Shown here piece after piece: positions 35,955 to 43,920 of a stretch of DNA of 64,000 nt. Source of the stretch: G963667425 sp963667425 [NCBI: bacterium] (GTDB lineage: Bacteria > UBP6 > UBA1177). The notes below the pieces were generated by a model. It was not told where the DNA came from. It did not search any database and saw nothing but the letters and a program-made list of their open reading frames with translations. The stretch spans positions 2,480,001 through 2,544,000 of the forward strand of contig OY763407.1 in assembly GCA_963667425.1 (NCBI GenBank). The letters run 5' to 3'. Within the stretch, counting starts at the first letter, position 1, and each line of letters starts with the position of its first letter. Both the position numbers and the translations under genes were made by a program.

Positions 35955-36378
35955 TTTCTTCCCGATTTGAACCTTTCTTTGTTTCAGTTGCAATTACAAG
36001 ATTTTTTAACCCGACATCTCTTGCTGTATCCATAATGAATATAAAAAGCCCGAAAGGAGCATCTTTATCAGCTTTTAAAATGATATTATCATCTTTTGAG
36101 CCTTCATTTTTCTGTTTTTCAAGAAGACTTTTTACTTCATTTTTCTTTACTACAGCTCCATTGAAAATTATTTCTTTGTCTTTATTCACTGATATTTCCA
36201 GACTTTTGGGAGGTCTTTTTTCTGCGGTGGAACTTTCAGGGAGTTTAAGAGAAAGTCCTTTTTGAGATACCACGGCCGTTATAAGAAAAAATATAAGAAG
36301 ATTAAATATAATATCTATCATCGGGGTAAGGTTTATTTCAGGATTTTTCTTGTTTCTTGAAACAGATTTAAATTCCAT
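35944..36378 (-). CDS. exbD: Biopolymer transport protein ExbD
   Basis: 144-residue single-span protein. The anchor with the essential acidic residue is NLTPMIDIIFNLLIFFLIT (Asp in M-I-D), followed by a periplasmic domain with KGLSLKLPESST and a C-terminal TARDVGLKNLVIAT. It overlaps exbB by 11 bases and tonB at its other end. ExbD forms the proton channel with ExbB. Confidence 0.94.
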   Translation of the reverse strand: MEFKSVSRNKKNPEINLTPMIDIIFNLLIFFLITAVVSQKGLSLKLPESSTAEKRPPKSLEISVNKDKEIIFNGAVVKKNEVKSLLEKQKNEGSKDDNIILKADKDAPFGLFIFIMDTARDVGLKNLVIATETKKGSNREENEQ

Positions 36379-36988
36379 CCTTGAAAAACCCCGCTTCTTT
36401 AAGTTCTTTAATTATTCTGTCTCCATTTGTCTTCATAAAAAATGCTATTTTCTCTGTTTTTCTTTCAAAATAGTGGTATGCAAGAACCATAGGAATAGCA
36501 ACAGCCATTCCGGCAGCTGTTGTAATAAGTGCTTCCCAGATGCCTCCGGCAAGAACACTTATGTCTGAAATATCTCCCATAGCTGCAACTTTACTAAAAA
36601 CTTTTATCATTCCAAGAACTGTTCCCAAAAGTCCCATCAAAGGAACAACTGAACCTAAAACAGAAAGAACAGAAAGTCTTCTGTTTAATGTAAAAATAAT
36701 TTTTTCACCTTCGTTTATTGCTGCTTTTTCGCTGTTATCGGCATTTTTTTCAGTTATCATTGAAATAAAAAAGTTCTTGAAAAGAGAGTTTTCATTTTCA
36801 ATAAATTCAGCCGCTGTTTTAGGGCTTTTTGAAAGTACTGTACTGATAAATTCAGATAATACAGATTCCTTTGGTTTTTTTAATTTTATAAAACAAATGC
36901 TTCTTTCAAATATAACTGCAAGTGCGATAACAGATGAAAAAATTATCGGGTACATCATTATACCGCCCTGTTGGATTAGCTCAGACAT
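36368..36988 (-). CDS. exbB: MotA/TolQ/ExbB proton channel protein ExbB
   Basis: 206-residue membrane protein with three helices: 10-28 (MMYPIIFSSVIALAVIFER), about 115-140 (SVLGSVVPLMGLLGTVLGM) and about 160-180 (GIWEALITTAAGMAVAIP), the last two carrying the ExbB motif. The start at 36988 is favoured by GGGAGG and because the predicted transcription start is near 37020, so a longer frame from 37021 would be leaderless. First gene of exbB-exbD-tonB-receptor-dtxR. Confidence 0.93.
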   Translation of the reverse strand: MSELIQQGGIMMYPIIFSSVIALAVIFERSICFIKLKKPKESVLSEFISTVLSKSPKTAAEFIENENSLFKNFFISMITEKNADNSEKAAINEGEKIIFTLNRRLSVLSVLGSVVPLMGLLGTVLGMIKVFSKVAAMGDISDISVLAGGIWEALITTAAGMAVAIPMVLAYHYFERKTEKIAFFMKTNGDRIIKELKEAGFFKDGI

Positions 36989-37013
36989 TGTCCCTCCCTG
37001 AAGACTCAATACG

Positions 37014-37027
37014 TTAGACATGGCTAA
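37014..37027. promoter_or_regulatory. TTAG-N6-CTAA site (candidate DtxR-family operator 3)
   Basis: TTAGACATGGCTAA is nearly palindromic beyond its arms (TTAGNCATGNCTAA). It overlaps the end of the exbB -10 element and the start point. Confidence 0.58.
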
Positions 37028-37053
37028 TATATTTCTTTAAAACTAAAAGTCAA
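37026..37053 (-). promoter_or_regulatory. Sigma-70 promoter of exbB-exbD-tonB
   Basis: Minus strand: -35 TTGACT (37048-37053), 16-base spacer, -10 TATATT (37026-37031). Spacing and positions match the promoter at 29274-29301. Confidence 0.65.
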
Positions 37054-37128
37054 GTACTAAAATTAAGCTTTTTATAAATTTTAAGGAATTATGTTTTTTT
37101 TATTAAGATTAAAAAGAAATTTCTTTTT

Positions 37129-37395
37129 TTAAGAATTTAAAGATTGTAATTTTTCTTTTAAATATTTAAGTTCATCTTCTATTGCTAAGATTTCTTTTTC
37201 CAGCAAAGTTTTTTCATTTTCAGCCGTATTGTAAACAGGCGGAGCTTGAACAAGAATGTTTCTAAATCCGAACCCTCTTCCTAGCCTGTTTCCTAATCCA
37301 AAAAAAGAACTTCTTGTGATGCCTAGGCATCCTCCAAGTCCTCTGCCTGTTCCGGCACCATGACCTGCCGGGCCTGTCTGATTTCTTCGGGGCAT
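37129..37395 (-). CDS. DUF5320 family protein
   Basis: 88-residue protein starting MPRRNQTGPAGHGAGTGRG, the glycine/arginine-rich N-terminus typical of DUF5320 proteins, followed by Gly/Phe-rich sequence and a C-terminal coiled coil (KTLLEKEILAIEDELKYLKEKL). The start at 37395 follows GGAGAG and lies one base after the stop of the NifX-like gene. DUF5320 proteins habitually accompany dinitrogenase-cofactor-like (NifX/NifB C-terminal) proteins. Function unknown; a role in handling an Fe-S or Mo-type cluster is inferred from that partnership. Confidence 0.83.
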   Translation of the reverse strand: MPRRNQTGPAGHGAGTGRGLGGCLGITRSSFFGLGNRLGRGFGFRNILVQAPPVYNTAENEKTLLEKEILAIEDELKYLKEKLQSLNS

Positions 37396-37396
37396 T

Positions 37397-37771
37397 TTAC
37401 TCTCCATTAAATTGATTAATAAATCCTCTTCGTCTGTTTTGTCTTCTGAAGTTTTTGTTTTCAAAGAAATGGTTTTTATGTTTTTCTATAAACTTAATGC
37501 AACTTTCCCAGTCTCCTGTAACAAATGGAATGGTTCTTATTCCGTAAATGTGAAAAAGAGCTTCAGCATCTCTGCTTAAAATGTTGCAAACAAGAAAAAG
37601 AACTTTTTTTTCTTTGAGTTTCTGAATAAGTTCTATAAGCATACTTCCATTTTTTATGGGAATTTTTTCTATACTTTTTAGAGATGTTTCAAGTTCAACA
37701 ATTTCTATTTCTGTAGAAATTTCAAAAATGGAAGAAATTCTGTTGTCTCTAAAACCAATAGCTATAAACAT
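37397..37771 (-). CDS. NifX/NifB-C-like (dinitrogenase iron-molybdenum cofactor) family protein, divergent
   Basis: 124-residue single-domain protein: MFIAIGFRDNRISSIFEIS is the family's first strand and helix, and ILSRDAEALFHIYGIRTIPFVTGD matches the late 'G-x-x-A-x-x-x-L-x-x-x-G-I-x-x-x-x-G' segment. The usual H-F-G motif after strand 1 is missing, so it is divergent. Coupled to the DUF5320 gene, which supports the call. The start at 37771 has AAGGA 7 bases upstream. A sigma-54 promoter lies at 37810-37824, and its probable activator is encoded just upstream on the same strand. Confidence 0.7.
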   Translation of the reverse strand: MFIAIGFRDNRISSIFEISTEIEIVELETSLKSIEKIPIKNGSMLIELIQKLKEKKVLFLVCNILSRDAEALFHIYGIRTIPFVTGDWESCIKFIEKHKNHFFENKNFRRQNRRRGFINQFNGE

Positions 37772-37809
37772 TATTTTATCCTTCAAAAAAACAAAACAGT
37801 AGTAATTAA

Positions 37810-37824
37810 GCAATTAGAATGCCA
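37810..37824 (-). promoter_or_regulatory. Sigma-54 promoter of the NifX-like/DUF5320 operon
   Basis: Minus strand TGGCAT-TCTAA-TTGC: GG and GC are spaced exactly as in the -24/-12 consensus (TGGCAC-N5-TTGC), with one mismatch. The predicted start at about 37798 gives a 27-base leader with ribosome site. Confidence 0.78.
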
Positions 37825-37872
37825 TATTGAAAGATCTTTGTTTTTTAGTTGTTTTATCTGTAAATGTGTTGC

Positions 37873-37886
37873 AGAAATGAGTTTCT
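37873..37886. promoter_or_regulatory. Inverted repeat AGAAA-N4-TTTCT, possible activator site
   Basis: Centred about 81 bases upstream of the predicted sigma-54 start of the NifX-like operon and next to the activator gene. The position fits an upstream activating sequence; the arms are only 5 bp. Confidence 0.35.
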
Positions 37887-37894
37887 ACGGGGAA

Positions 37895-39220
37895 TTACTG
37901 TTGCGTTTTTGCATCATCAATATTAATTTTCTTCAGTTTTCTGTATAAGGTTGTTCTGTGTATTCCAAGTTTTTCTGCAACAGCTGTATAATTGTATCCG
38001 TATTTCTCAAGTAGCGATTTAATAAAAATACTTTCATTTTCTTTAATAGATTCAGGAGAAGAATTCTTTCTGAAGTTAAAATTCAAAAGGCATTCAGGAA
38101 GGTCATCTTTATCCAGAATGCTGTTTTGAGACAAAACAAAAGCTCTTTCAATAACATTTTCCAGTTCTCTTATATTGCCTGGCCATGAATAATTTAAAAA
38201 TATATCAACAACCTCTTTGCTCATACCTGATATTTTATGTTCAGACGATTTGTTGAATTTATTTATAAACAATTCTGCAAGTGTAATTATATCTTCTTTT
38301 CTTTCATTTAACTCCGGCATTTTTATATTTATCACATTTAATCTGTAATATAGATCTTTTCTAAAAAGACCTTTTTCAACCATTTGTTCAAGGTTTCTGT
38401 TTGTAGCTGCAATAATTCTCGCTTCACATCTTTTTGTTTTGGTACTTCCAAGCGGTTCATAAGCTTTATCTTGAATAAGTCTCAATATTTTTGTCTGCAT
38501 AGAAAAAGGCAGGTCTCCTATTTCATCAAGAAATATAGTTCCTTTTCCTGTACTTTCAATAAATCCTTTTTTGTTGTTGTCAGCACCTGTAAATGCCCCT
38601 TTAATGTATCCGAAAAGTTCTGATTCTATAAGTGTTTCAGGTATGGAATTACAGTTCAGTTCCGTGAAGGGCTCCAGACAACGGTTTCCTAAATTATGTA
38701 TTGTTCTGGCAAGGTAGCCTTTACCCGTTCCTGTTTCTCCTAAGATTAATAATGTTGAACTGGATTTTGATATCGTTGGTAAAATATCAAAAATTTTTTT
38801 CATACATGGCGATACGCTGCTGTAGTTGCATGTTACAAGCCCTTCTTTTTCAATGCTGTGCAGTTCATTTTCTCTTAAATCTCTTATGCTTTCGATAATG
38901 CCGACAATTTTGTTTTTTTCATTTTTTATTGGCGCTGTGGATATTGAAACAGGAATTTTATATCCATCTGTGTCTATTATATAGCATTTTTGGTTTCTTA
39001 TTTCACTATATACACCATTTTTAAACGGGCATGAAGTTTCGCATAAAGTTGACCTTAAAACAGAGCTGCATTTTTTTCCCAATATATTTTTTTTATCAAG
39101 CTTTAAAAGTTCAATTCCTTTAGAATTTATATTCATTATTTTAAGATTTATATCTATTGCTATAACAGCATCGGGTAGTGCGTTGTAACATTCTGGATTT
39201 AAAACCGTATTTTTGAGCAT
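37895..39220 (-). CDS. Sigma-54-dependent activator with Cys-containing PAS domain
   Basis: 441-residue enhancer-binding protein. The PAS domain (about 10-115) holds cysteines 51, 60 and 64 (CSSVLRSTLCETSCPF), a pattern seen in redox or Fe-S sensing PAS domains. AAA+ domain: Walker A GETGTGKG (161-168), sigma-54-contacting loop GAFTGAD (208-214), Walker B GTIFLDEIGDL, and R-fingers in LFRKDLYYRLN. A Fis-type HTH ends the protein (YNYTAVAEKLGIHRTTLYRKLKKI). All elements needed to remodel sigma-54 are intact. Its gene directly precedes a sigma-54 promoter and the NifX-like/DUF5320 operon, its likely target. It has no receiver domain, so it senses its signal directly. Confidence 0.95.
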   Translation of the reverse strand: MLKNTVLNPECYNALPDAVIAIDINLKIMNINSKGIELLKLDKKNILGKKCSSVLRSTLCETSCPFKNGVYSEIRNQKCYIIDTDGYKIPVSISTAPIKNEKNKIVGIIESIRDLRENELHSIEKEGLVTCNYSSVSPCMKKIFDILPTISKSSSTLLILGETGTGKGYLARTIHNLGNRCLEPFTELNCNSIPETLIESELFGYIKGAFTGADNNKKGFIESTGKGTIFLDEIGDLPFSMQTKILRLIQDKAYEPLGSTKTKRCEARIIAATNRNLEQMVEKGLFRKDLYYRLNVINIKMPELNERKEDIITLAELFINKFNKSSEHKISGMSKEVVDIFLNYSWPGNIRELENVIERAFVLSQNSILDKDDLPECLLNFNFRKNSSPESIKENESIFIKSLLEKYGYNYTAVAEKLGIHRTTLYRKLKKINIDDAKTQQ

Positions 39221-39333
39221 ATGTTAAAAACCTTGTTTTAAAATACCAAATAAAAAAGAGACTTATAATACCATGTTTTTTATTTTTGTCTATTGTTAAT
39301 GTATAGAAAATTAAAATAATGTTTTTATTTCTG

Positions 39334-39361
39334 TTGCAATAAATTAAGACCTTTATATAAT
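39334..39361 (+). promoter_or_regulatory. Sigma-70 promoter of the dCMP deaminase-rplS operon
   Basis: -35 TTGCAA (39334-39339), 16 bases, -10 TATAAT (39356-39361, perfect), 28 bases before the start codon. Confidence 0.6.
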
Positions 39362-39389
39362 AGGATGATTTTTTTATTTATGAGGTCTC

Positions 39390-39845
39390 ATGAAACGTAA
39401 AAGCTGGCATAATTATTTTTTGAGTTTTGCAAAACTGGCTTCAGAGCGTTCAACATGTCTCAGAAGAAAAGTTGGAGCTGTTATTGTAAAGGATAATAGA
39501 ATACTTGCAACCGGATATAACGGAGCTCCTGCCGGAATTACACACTGTGCTGAAACCGGATGCCTCAGAGAAAAAATGAATGTTCCTTCGGGTCAGCGTC
39601 ATGAACTTTGCAGAGGTCTTCATGCTGAACAGAATGCTATAATTCAGGCTGCAAAACATGGTATTAATATTGATGGTTCTGAACTTTACTGTACAACAAG
39701 ACCTTGCGTTATATGTACAAAAATGATAATTAATTCAGGTATAAAGAAAATATACTATACCGAGGGTTACGCTGATGAGCTCTCTGAAGAGATGATTAAA
39801 GAAAGCGGTGTTGAAATTGTCCAAATTGAGGATTTTGTGGAATGA
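39390..39845 (+). CDS. dCMP deaminase (ComEB-like)
   Basis: 151-residue zinc enzyme of the cytidine/deoxycytidylate deaminase family, giving dUMP for thymidylate synthesis. The catalytic HAEQNAI supplies the zinc-binding His and catalytic Glu, and the remaining ligands are in [10 protein letters not shown]. The N-terminal [24 protein letters not shown] is the nucleotide-binding stretch of the dCMP type. GAGGT lies 5 bases before ATG. The stop overlaps the next gene's ATG. Confidence 0.93.
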   Translation: MKRKSWHNYFLSFAKLASERSTCLRRKVGAVIVKDNRILATGYNGAPAGITHCAETGCLREKMNVPSGQRHELCRGLHAEQNAIIQAAKHGINIDGSELYCTTRPCVICTKMIINSGIKKIYYTEGYADELSEEMIKESGVEIVQIEDFVE

Positions 39846-40393
39846 TGAATCATATTTATCTTGGTCTTATCCACTATCCTGTAGATTGCAGAGGAGATGT
39901 TATAACAAGCTCTGTTACGAATCTTGATATCCATGATATTTCAAGAGTTGCGGCTACTTATAATCTTGGAGGATATTTTATTATTCATCCTGAAGAAAGT
40001 CAGAGAAATCTTGTAGAAAAGCTTTCTGGGCACTGGATTCAGGGCAAGGGAAAGGATTACAATCCAGACAGGCATAAAGCTTTTGAGAAACTTTCGGTTG
40101 TTTCATCTCTTGCTGAAGCAAAATCTGAAATTGAAAGAAGAGAAGGGCAGGCTCCTATTGTTGTCGGAACTTCGGCAAGAAAAAATGAGCAAAACAAATC
40201 TTTAAAATTTCTTGCAAAAATGGAAAAAAAACCGCTTCTGATTTTGTTTGGAACTGCCGGCGGAATTTCTTCTCAACTGTTTGATAATATTGATTTTTTT
40301 CTTGAACCTATAGATGTTGGCACTGGCTATAATCATCTCTCTGTCAGAAGTGCCGTTGCAATTTTTGTTGACAGACTCTCTATTCTTATGTAA
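39842..40393 (+). CDS. SPOUT-type RNA methyltransferase (PF09936-like)
   Basis: 183-residue protein matching the 'RNA methyltransferase' family often found in the trmD-rplS region. It begins [31 protein letters not shown]; the knotted SAM-binding segment is [12 protein letters not shown] with ...[29 protein letters not shown] at the end, as in SPOUT enzymes. It overlaps the dCMP deaminase stop and precedes rplS by 33 bases. tRNA or rRNA target unknown. Confidence 0.85.
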   Translation: MMNHIYLGLIHYPVDCRGDVITSSVTNLDIHDISRVAATYNLGGYFIIHPEESQRNLVEKLSGHWIQGKGKDYNPDRHKAFEKLSVVSSLAEAKSEIERREGQAPIVVGTSARKNEQNKSLKFLAKMEKKPLLILFGTAGGISSQLFDNIDFFLEPIDVGTGYNHLSVRSAVAIFVDRLSILM

Positions 40394-40426
40394 TATCCCG
40401 AACCGAATTTTGTTTAGGAGGATACT

Positions 40427-40789
40427 ATGCCACATCAACTGATCGACAACATCGAAAAGAGACAAATGAGGGCTGATCATTATTATGTAAAGCCAGGAGA
40501 TAAAGTTTCTGTTCACACAAGAATTATTGAAGGCGAAAAGGAAAGAATTCAGATTTTCACCGGTGATGTTATTGCTGTTAACAATGGTAGAAATTCTAAC
40601 AGAACTACTATTACAGTAAGAAAGATCAGCAATGGTGGTTTTGCTGTTGAGAAAATTATTCCTCTTCATTCACCACTTCTTGATAAAATAGAGCTTAAAA
40701 ACAGAGGTAGAGTTCGCAGAGCAAAACTTTACTATCAGAGAGCCAGAAGAGGAAATGCTGCCAAGATTAAACCAAAGAACATTTGGTAG
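40427..40789 (+). CDS. rplS: 50S ribosomal protein L19
   Basis: 120-residue L19: KPGDKVSVHTRIIEGEKERIQIFTGDVIA, TITVRKISNGGFAVEKIIPLHSPLLDKIEL and RRAKLYYQRARRGNAAKIK are near-universal L19 segments. TAGGAGGA lies before the ATG. An intrinsic terminator at 40837-40862 ends this transcript, but it lies inside the next reading frame, which overlaps rplS by 35 bases. Confidence 0.98.
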   Translation: MPHQLIDNIEKRQMRADHYYVKPGDKVSVHTRIIEGEKERIQIFTGDVIAVNNGRNSNRTTITVRKISNGGFAVEKIIPLHSPLLDKIELKNRGRVRRAKLYYQRARRGNAAKIKPKNIW

Positions 40790-41789
40790 TTTATTGAAAA
40801 GATTATCGATATTCTTCTTTCTCATATTTATATTCGGCGGGCTTAGTGCCCGCTCTTTTTTTAATAGTGCAAAATTCGATTTGTACAGAGCTATTCAGCT
40901 TAATGGCGGAAACAGAACAACAAAACTTGAATATATAAAAGAATCTGAAAATTTTATAAGAAAAGAGGGTCTTGCATTAAAGATAGTAGGTTCTATTCCT
41001 ATACTTGAATATATGGTCTGCGGTGAAAATTCTCTTAAAAAAGGCGATATTTATTTTATTGAAAACAAAAAACTATGTTCTATCGGAGTTGTTTTTTATC
41101 CAGGCGCAAATGTTTTTATTTTCAGCCGTTTAAGTGATTCAATAACAGTTCCTGAAGGCTGGGGTTTTTTGAAAAGTGGAGATGAAGTTCTTTTTTTTAG
41201 AGAAAATGCTCAGTTTGCTGGAAATTCCATGTCGGATGGAAGAGTAATTGAAAAAATGGATTCAGGAGCCTATATGGATTCTTTGGGAAAAGCGATGTAC
41301 CCTCTTTTTGTTTATGAAAATGAAAAATGGAATGCGGTAATACCTCTGAGAGAATCTTTTGTTCTTAATGTTGATGAAGATTCCTCTTTTAATCTTGAAC
41401 TTTTTACTTCCTCAAGTTTTCCTTTTGATGCACAGGAACTTATAGATGTCATAGGTATTAAATCCGAATCTGTAACTGCCGGAACAGTTAATGCTTATAC
41501 TTATAATATTACAGGAAGCGGTTTTAAAGGAATCCGAATTCCTGGATTTAGTAAAAATAGAGAACGTTCTATTGGTAAATACATTATAGCTATCAACACA
41601 GAAGGTGAACGGAAGAATTTTTCCACATCTGTGAAAAAAGAAAATTATTCTCTTCTTTTCAGAGTTGATAATAATGGACTTTATTTTGAAATGATAATTG
41701 AAAGGTCAAAACTTACAGATGCGGAGATGAATGAAATATATCTCTTCATGAAAAAGTATCTTCCGATTTTTTACAGGAAAGACGGTTAA
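40755..41789 (+). CDS. Exported protein of unknown function with terminator in its signal-peptide region
   Basis: 344-residue protein I do not recognise. The N-terminus (LLKRLSIFFFLIFIFGGLSA) is a convincing signal peptide, and the remainder is a globular beta-rich domain without cysteine motifs or transmembrane segments. The ATG lies inside rplS with an AGAGG close upstream; an in-frame TTG after the rplS stop (about 40797) is an alternative start that would keep the signal peptide. The codons for GGLSARSFF form a GC-rich hairpin and T-tract, a terminator for rplS. The stop is followed directly by the ribD ATG. A periplasmic role is inferred only from export. Confidence 0.75.
   Translation: MLPRLNQRTFGSLLKRLSIFFFLIFIFGGLSARSFFNSAKFDLYRAIQLNGGNRTTKLEYIKESENFIRKEGLALKIVGSIPILEYMVCGENSLKKGDIYFIENKKLCSIGVVFYPGANVFIFSRLSDSITVPEGWGFLKSGDEVLFFRENAQFAGNSMSDGRVIEKMDSGAYMDSLGKAMYPLFVYENEKWNAVIPLRESFVLNVDEDSSFNLELFTSSSFPFDAQELIDVIGIKSESVTAGTVNAYTYNITGSGFKGIRIPGFSKNRERSIGKYIIAINTEGERKNFSTSVKKENYSLLFRVDNNGLYFEMIIERSKLTDAEMNEIYLFMKKYLPIFYRKDG
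40837..40862 (+). terminator. Intrinsic terminator after rplS, inside the next coding region
   Basis: GCGGGC-TTAGT-GCCCGC (perfect 6-bp GC stem, 5-base loop) followed by TC and seven T's. It starts 48 bases after the rplS stop. Confidence 0.85.
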
Positions 41790-42854
41790 ATGGCGGAAAA
41801 TATAGTTTCTAAAATGATGGAACGGGCTTTCGAACTTGCTTTAAATGGCGGGGTAGCTGTTTCACCAAATCCAATGGTAGGAGCCGTTATCTTTGATGAT
41901 GATGGAAATATTGCTGCTGAAGGCTGGCACAAAAAATATGGCGGACCACATGCTGAACCAGATGCGCTTGCTAAACTTGATTTTAATGCAAAAGGTCTGA
42001 ATATGGCAGTAACTCTTGAACCTTGTAACCATACAGGTAAAACTCCCCCATGTTCACATGCAATTTTAAAAAGCGGAATAAAAAAAGTTTATATAGCATG
42101 TAATGATACTAACGGAAAAGCTTCCGGTGGTGCGGAATTCTTAAATCAAAATGGAGTCGAAGCTGTTTTTTTGAGTGAATTTACTGAAAAAGCCAGAGAA
42201 ATTAACCGTTTCTTTTTTAAGCAGATCGAAACTGGAAAACCATGGGTTACGCTCAAAATGGCAAAAACTATTGATGGTTTTATTGCGCTTTCTGATGGAA
42301 GTTCTAAATATATTTCAGGTAATGACTCTTTAAGAAAAGTTCATGAGCTTAGAGCTTCACATGCTGGAATAGCAGTTGGAAGCGGAACAGTAAACATGGA
42401 CAATCCTTCACTTGATGTTCGTTTTGTTACAGGAACTTCTCCAAGGCCGATAATTTTTTCAGCAAAATTTAATCTGTCACAGGATTCTAAAGTTTTTGCA
42501 AAAAATCCAATAATTGTAACTGCCGCTGATTATATTCCTGAATGGGCTGACAAGATTGATATAATTAAAATTAAAAACAAAGAAAATCTGATTTCAGAGT
42601 CTCTTCAACTTATTGCAAAAGACTTTGGGATAAATTCAATTCTTCTTGAAGGCGGTTCAAAACTGGCAGGAGATTTCTATAAAGCAGGTGAAATCGATGA
42701 ACTTGTTTTTTTTACAGCACCTTTTTTTATGATGAAAGGACTTTCTCCATTAGAAGGAGACTGTTTAAAAGATTTAAATAAAAAAGTAACATTTACACTA
42801 AAAGACGTTCAGCGTTTTGGTGACGATGTTATGACAATCTATAGAAAAAAATAA
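41790..42854 (+). CDS. ribD: Bifunctional riboflavin biosynthesis deaminase/reductase RibD
   Basis: 354-residue cytosolic enzyme for steps 2-3 of riboflavin synthesis. The N-terminal deaminase has SPNPMVGAVI, zinc motif HAEPDAL and EPCNHTGKTPPCSHAI. The C-terminal reductase has PWVTLKMAKTIDGFIA, GSSKYISGNDSLRKVHELRA, IAVGSGTVNMDNPSL and ILLEGGSKLAGDF. Both halves are complete. It abuts the preceding exported-protein gene with no gap. No FMN riboswitch is visible upstream. Flavin supply fits the two flavodoxins of the region. Confidence 0.96.
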   Translation: MAENIVSKMMERAFELALNGGVAVSPNPMVGAVIFDDDGNIAAEGWHKKYGGPHAEPDALAKLDFNAKGLNMAVTLEPCNHTGKTPPCSHAILKSGIKKVYIACNDTNGKASGGAEFLNQNGVEAVFLSEFTEKAREINRFFFKQIETGKPWVTLKMAKTIDGFIALSDGSSKYISGNDSLRKVHELRASHAGIAVGSGTVNMDNPSLDVRFVTGTSPRPIIFSAKFNLSQDSKVFAKNPIIVTAADYIPEWADKIDIIKIKNKENLISESLQLIAKDFGINSILLEGGSKLAGDFYKAGEIDELVFFTAPFFMMKGLSPLEGDCLKDLNKKVTFTLKDVQRFGDDVMTIYRKK

Positions 42855-42919
42855 AAGCCCTTTATTTTCTATTTTTCGTGTCTATATAATTTTTCACCAT
42901 TAATTTTAACTGGGTTTAA

Positions 42920-43711
42920 ATGGAAAAATTCTTTCTTTATAAAGTAACAGGAAGAAAGGCCGTAAAAGAAATATCACTTCTTTTTGATGCTCTTTCAATA
43001 GATTTTGAAACCATAAAAAATGAGAGCTCAACAGAGTTTTTTGTGGATGAAACCGATTATAAAAAAGCCGAGCTTGAGCTTGAACTGTTTTTTAAGGAAA
43101 AAGAGTTACATGTTGAGAAAGAGTCCGTGAAATTACTTAAAATAAATAAATTTGCACTTTATATTCCGTTTTTGCTGCTTATAGCTTTTCATCTTTTTCT
43201 TGTTTTGAGCGGAAAATACAGCTCAGTTGTATATAACTGGAAATCTTCAGCCTCAAGAATAACTGATGGCGAATGGTGGGTTGCTCTCACAGCCCTTTCT
43301 CTGCATTCAGGCTTTAAACATGTTTTTTCAAATGTCGTTTCAGGAATCATTTTTGTTGGAGGCGTTGGAAGATTAATAGGTCTTAAAATAACATGGGTAC
43401 TCGTCATTTTGGCAGGATTCATGGGAAATATATTTAACGCCTACTATTATGGATCAGCCCACAATTCAATTGGGTTTTCAACAGCTGTCTTTGCAGCATC
43501 AGGAATTTTGGCGGCACTTCAGTTCTTTGATAAATATAGAATGAAAAAAGTCAAAAGATGGATCCCATTTGCAGCAGCACTCGCACTTCTAGCTATGCTT
43601 GGAAGCAGTGTAAAAACTGACTATATGGCACATTTCTTTGGTTTTGGAGCCGGAGTTCTACTTGGAATCATAAAAGGATTTGCAGATTCCAAGTTAGCAG
43701 ACAGGAGATAG
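42920..43711 (+). CDS. Rhomboid-family intramembrane serine protease
   Basis: 263-residue membrane protein. An N-terminal cytoplasmic domain (1-75) precedes about six hydrophobic segments. Catalytic residues are in place: HVFSN (H134, N138, the oxyanion H-x-x-x-N motif), GFSTAVF with S187 in the G-x-S position, and AHFFGFGAG with H238. The rhomboid fold cleaves membrane proteins within the lipid bilayer; substrate unknown. It stands as a single gene after ribD, with its own AT-rich upstream region. Confidence 0.9.
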   Translation: MEKFFLYKVTGRKAVKEISLLFDALSIDFETIKNESSTEFFVDETDYKKAELELELFFKEKELHVEKESVKLLKINKFALYIPFLLLIAFHLFLVLSGKYSSVVYNWKSSASRITDGEWWVALTALSLHSGFKHVFSNVVSGIIFVGGVGRLIGLKITWVLVILAGFMGNIFNAYYYGSAHNSIGFSTAVFAASGILAALQFFDKYRMKKVKRWIPFAAALALLAMLGSSVKTDYMAHFFGFGAGVLLGIIKGFADSKLADRR

Positions 43712-43837
43712 CTAGGTCACCAATTCAATATAATGAGGAACCATTAATGATGCAAGGAATTTTGCTCTCAAACTGCTGGTAAAATCAAATTTCTAATATA
43801 GGCATTTTTTAGTTGCAATTTACATAGGATGTGATAA

Positions 43838-43851
43838 CTCTAAGTTTAGAG
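43838..43851. repeat. Short palindrome CTCTAA-GT-TTAGAG upstream of the GFA gene
   Basis: Perfect 6-bp arms about 70 bases before the GFA start; possible operator or chance. Nothing else recognisable is in the 209-base gap. Confidence 0.3.
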
Positions 43852-43920
43852 ATATGTTTCAACAGCTCTTTAAATTTTGTTTCGGCAGAAAGTTTTATTA
43901 TAAAAATGGAGATTTAACAT

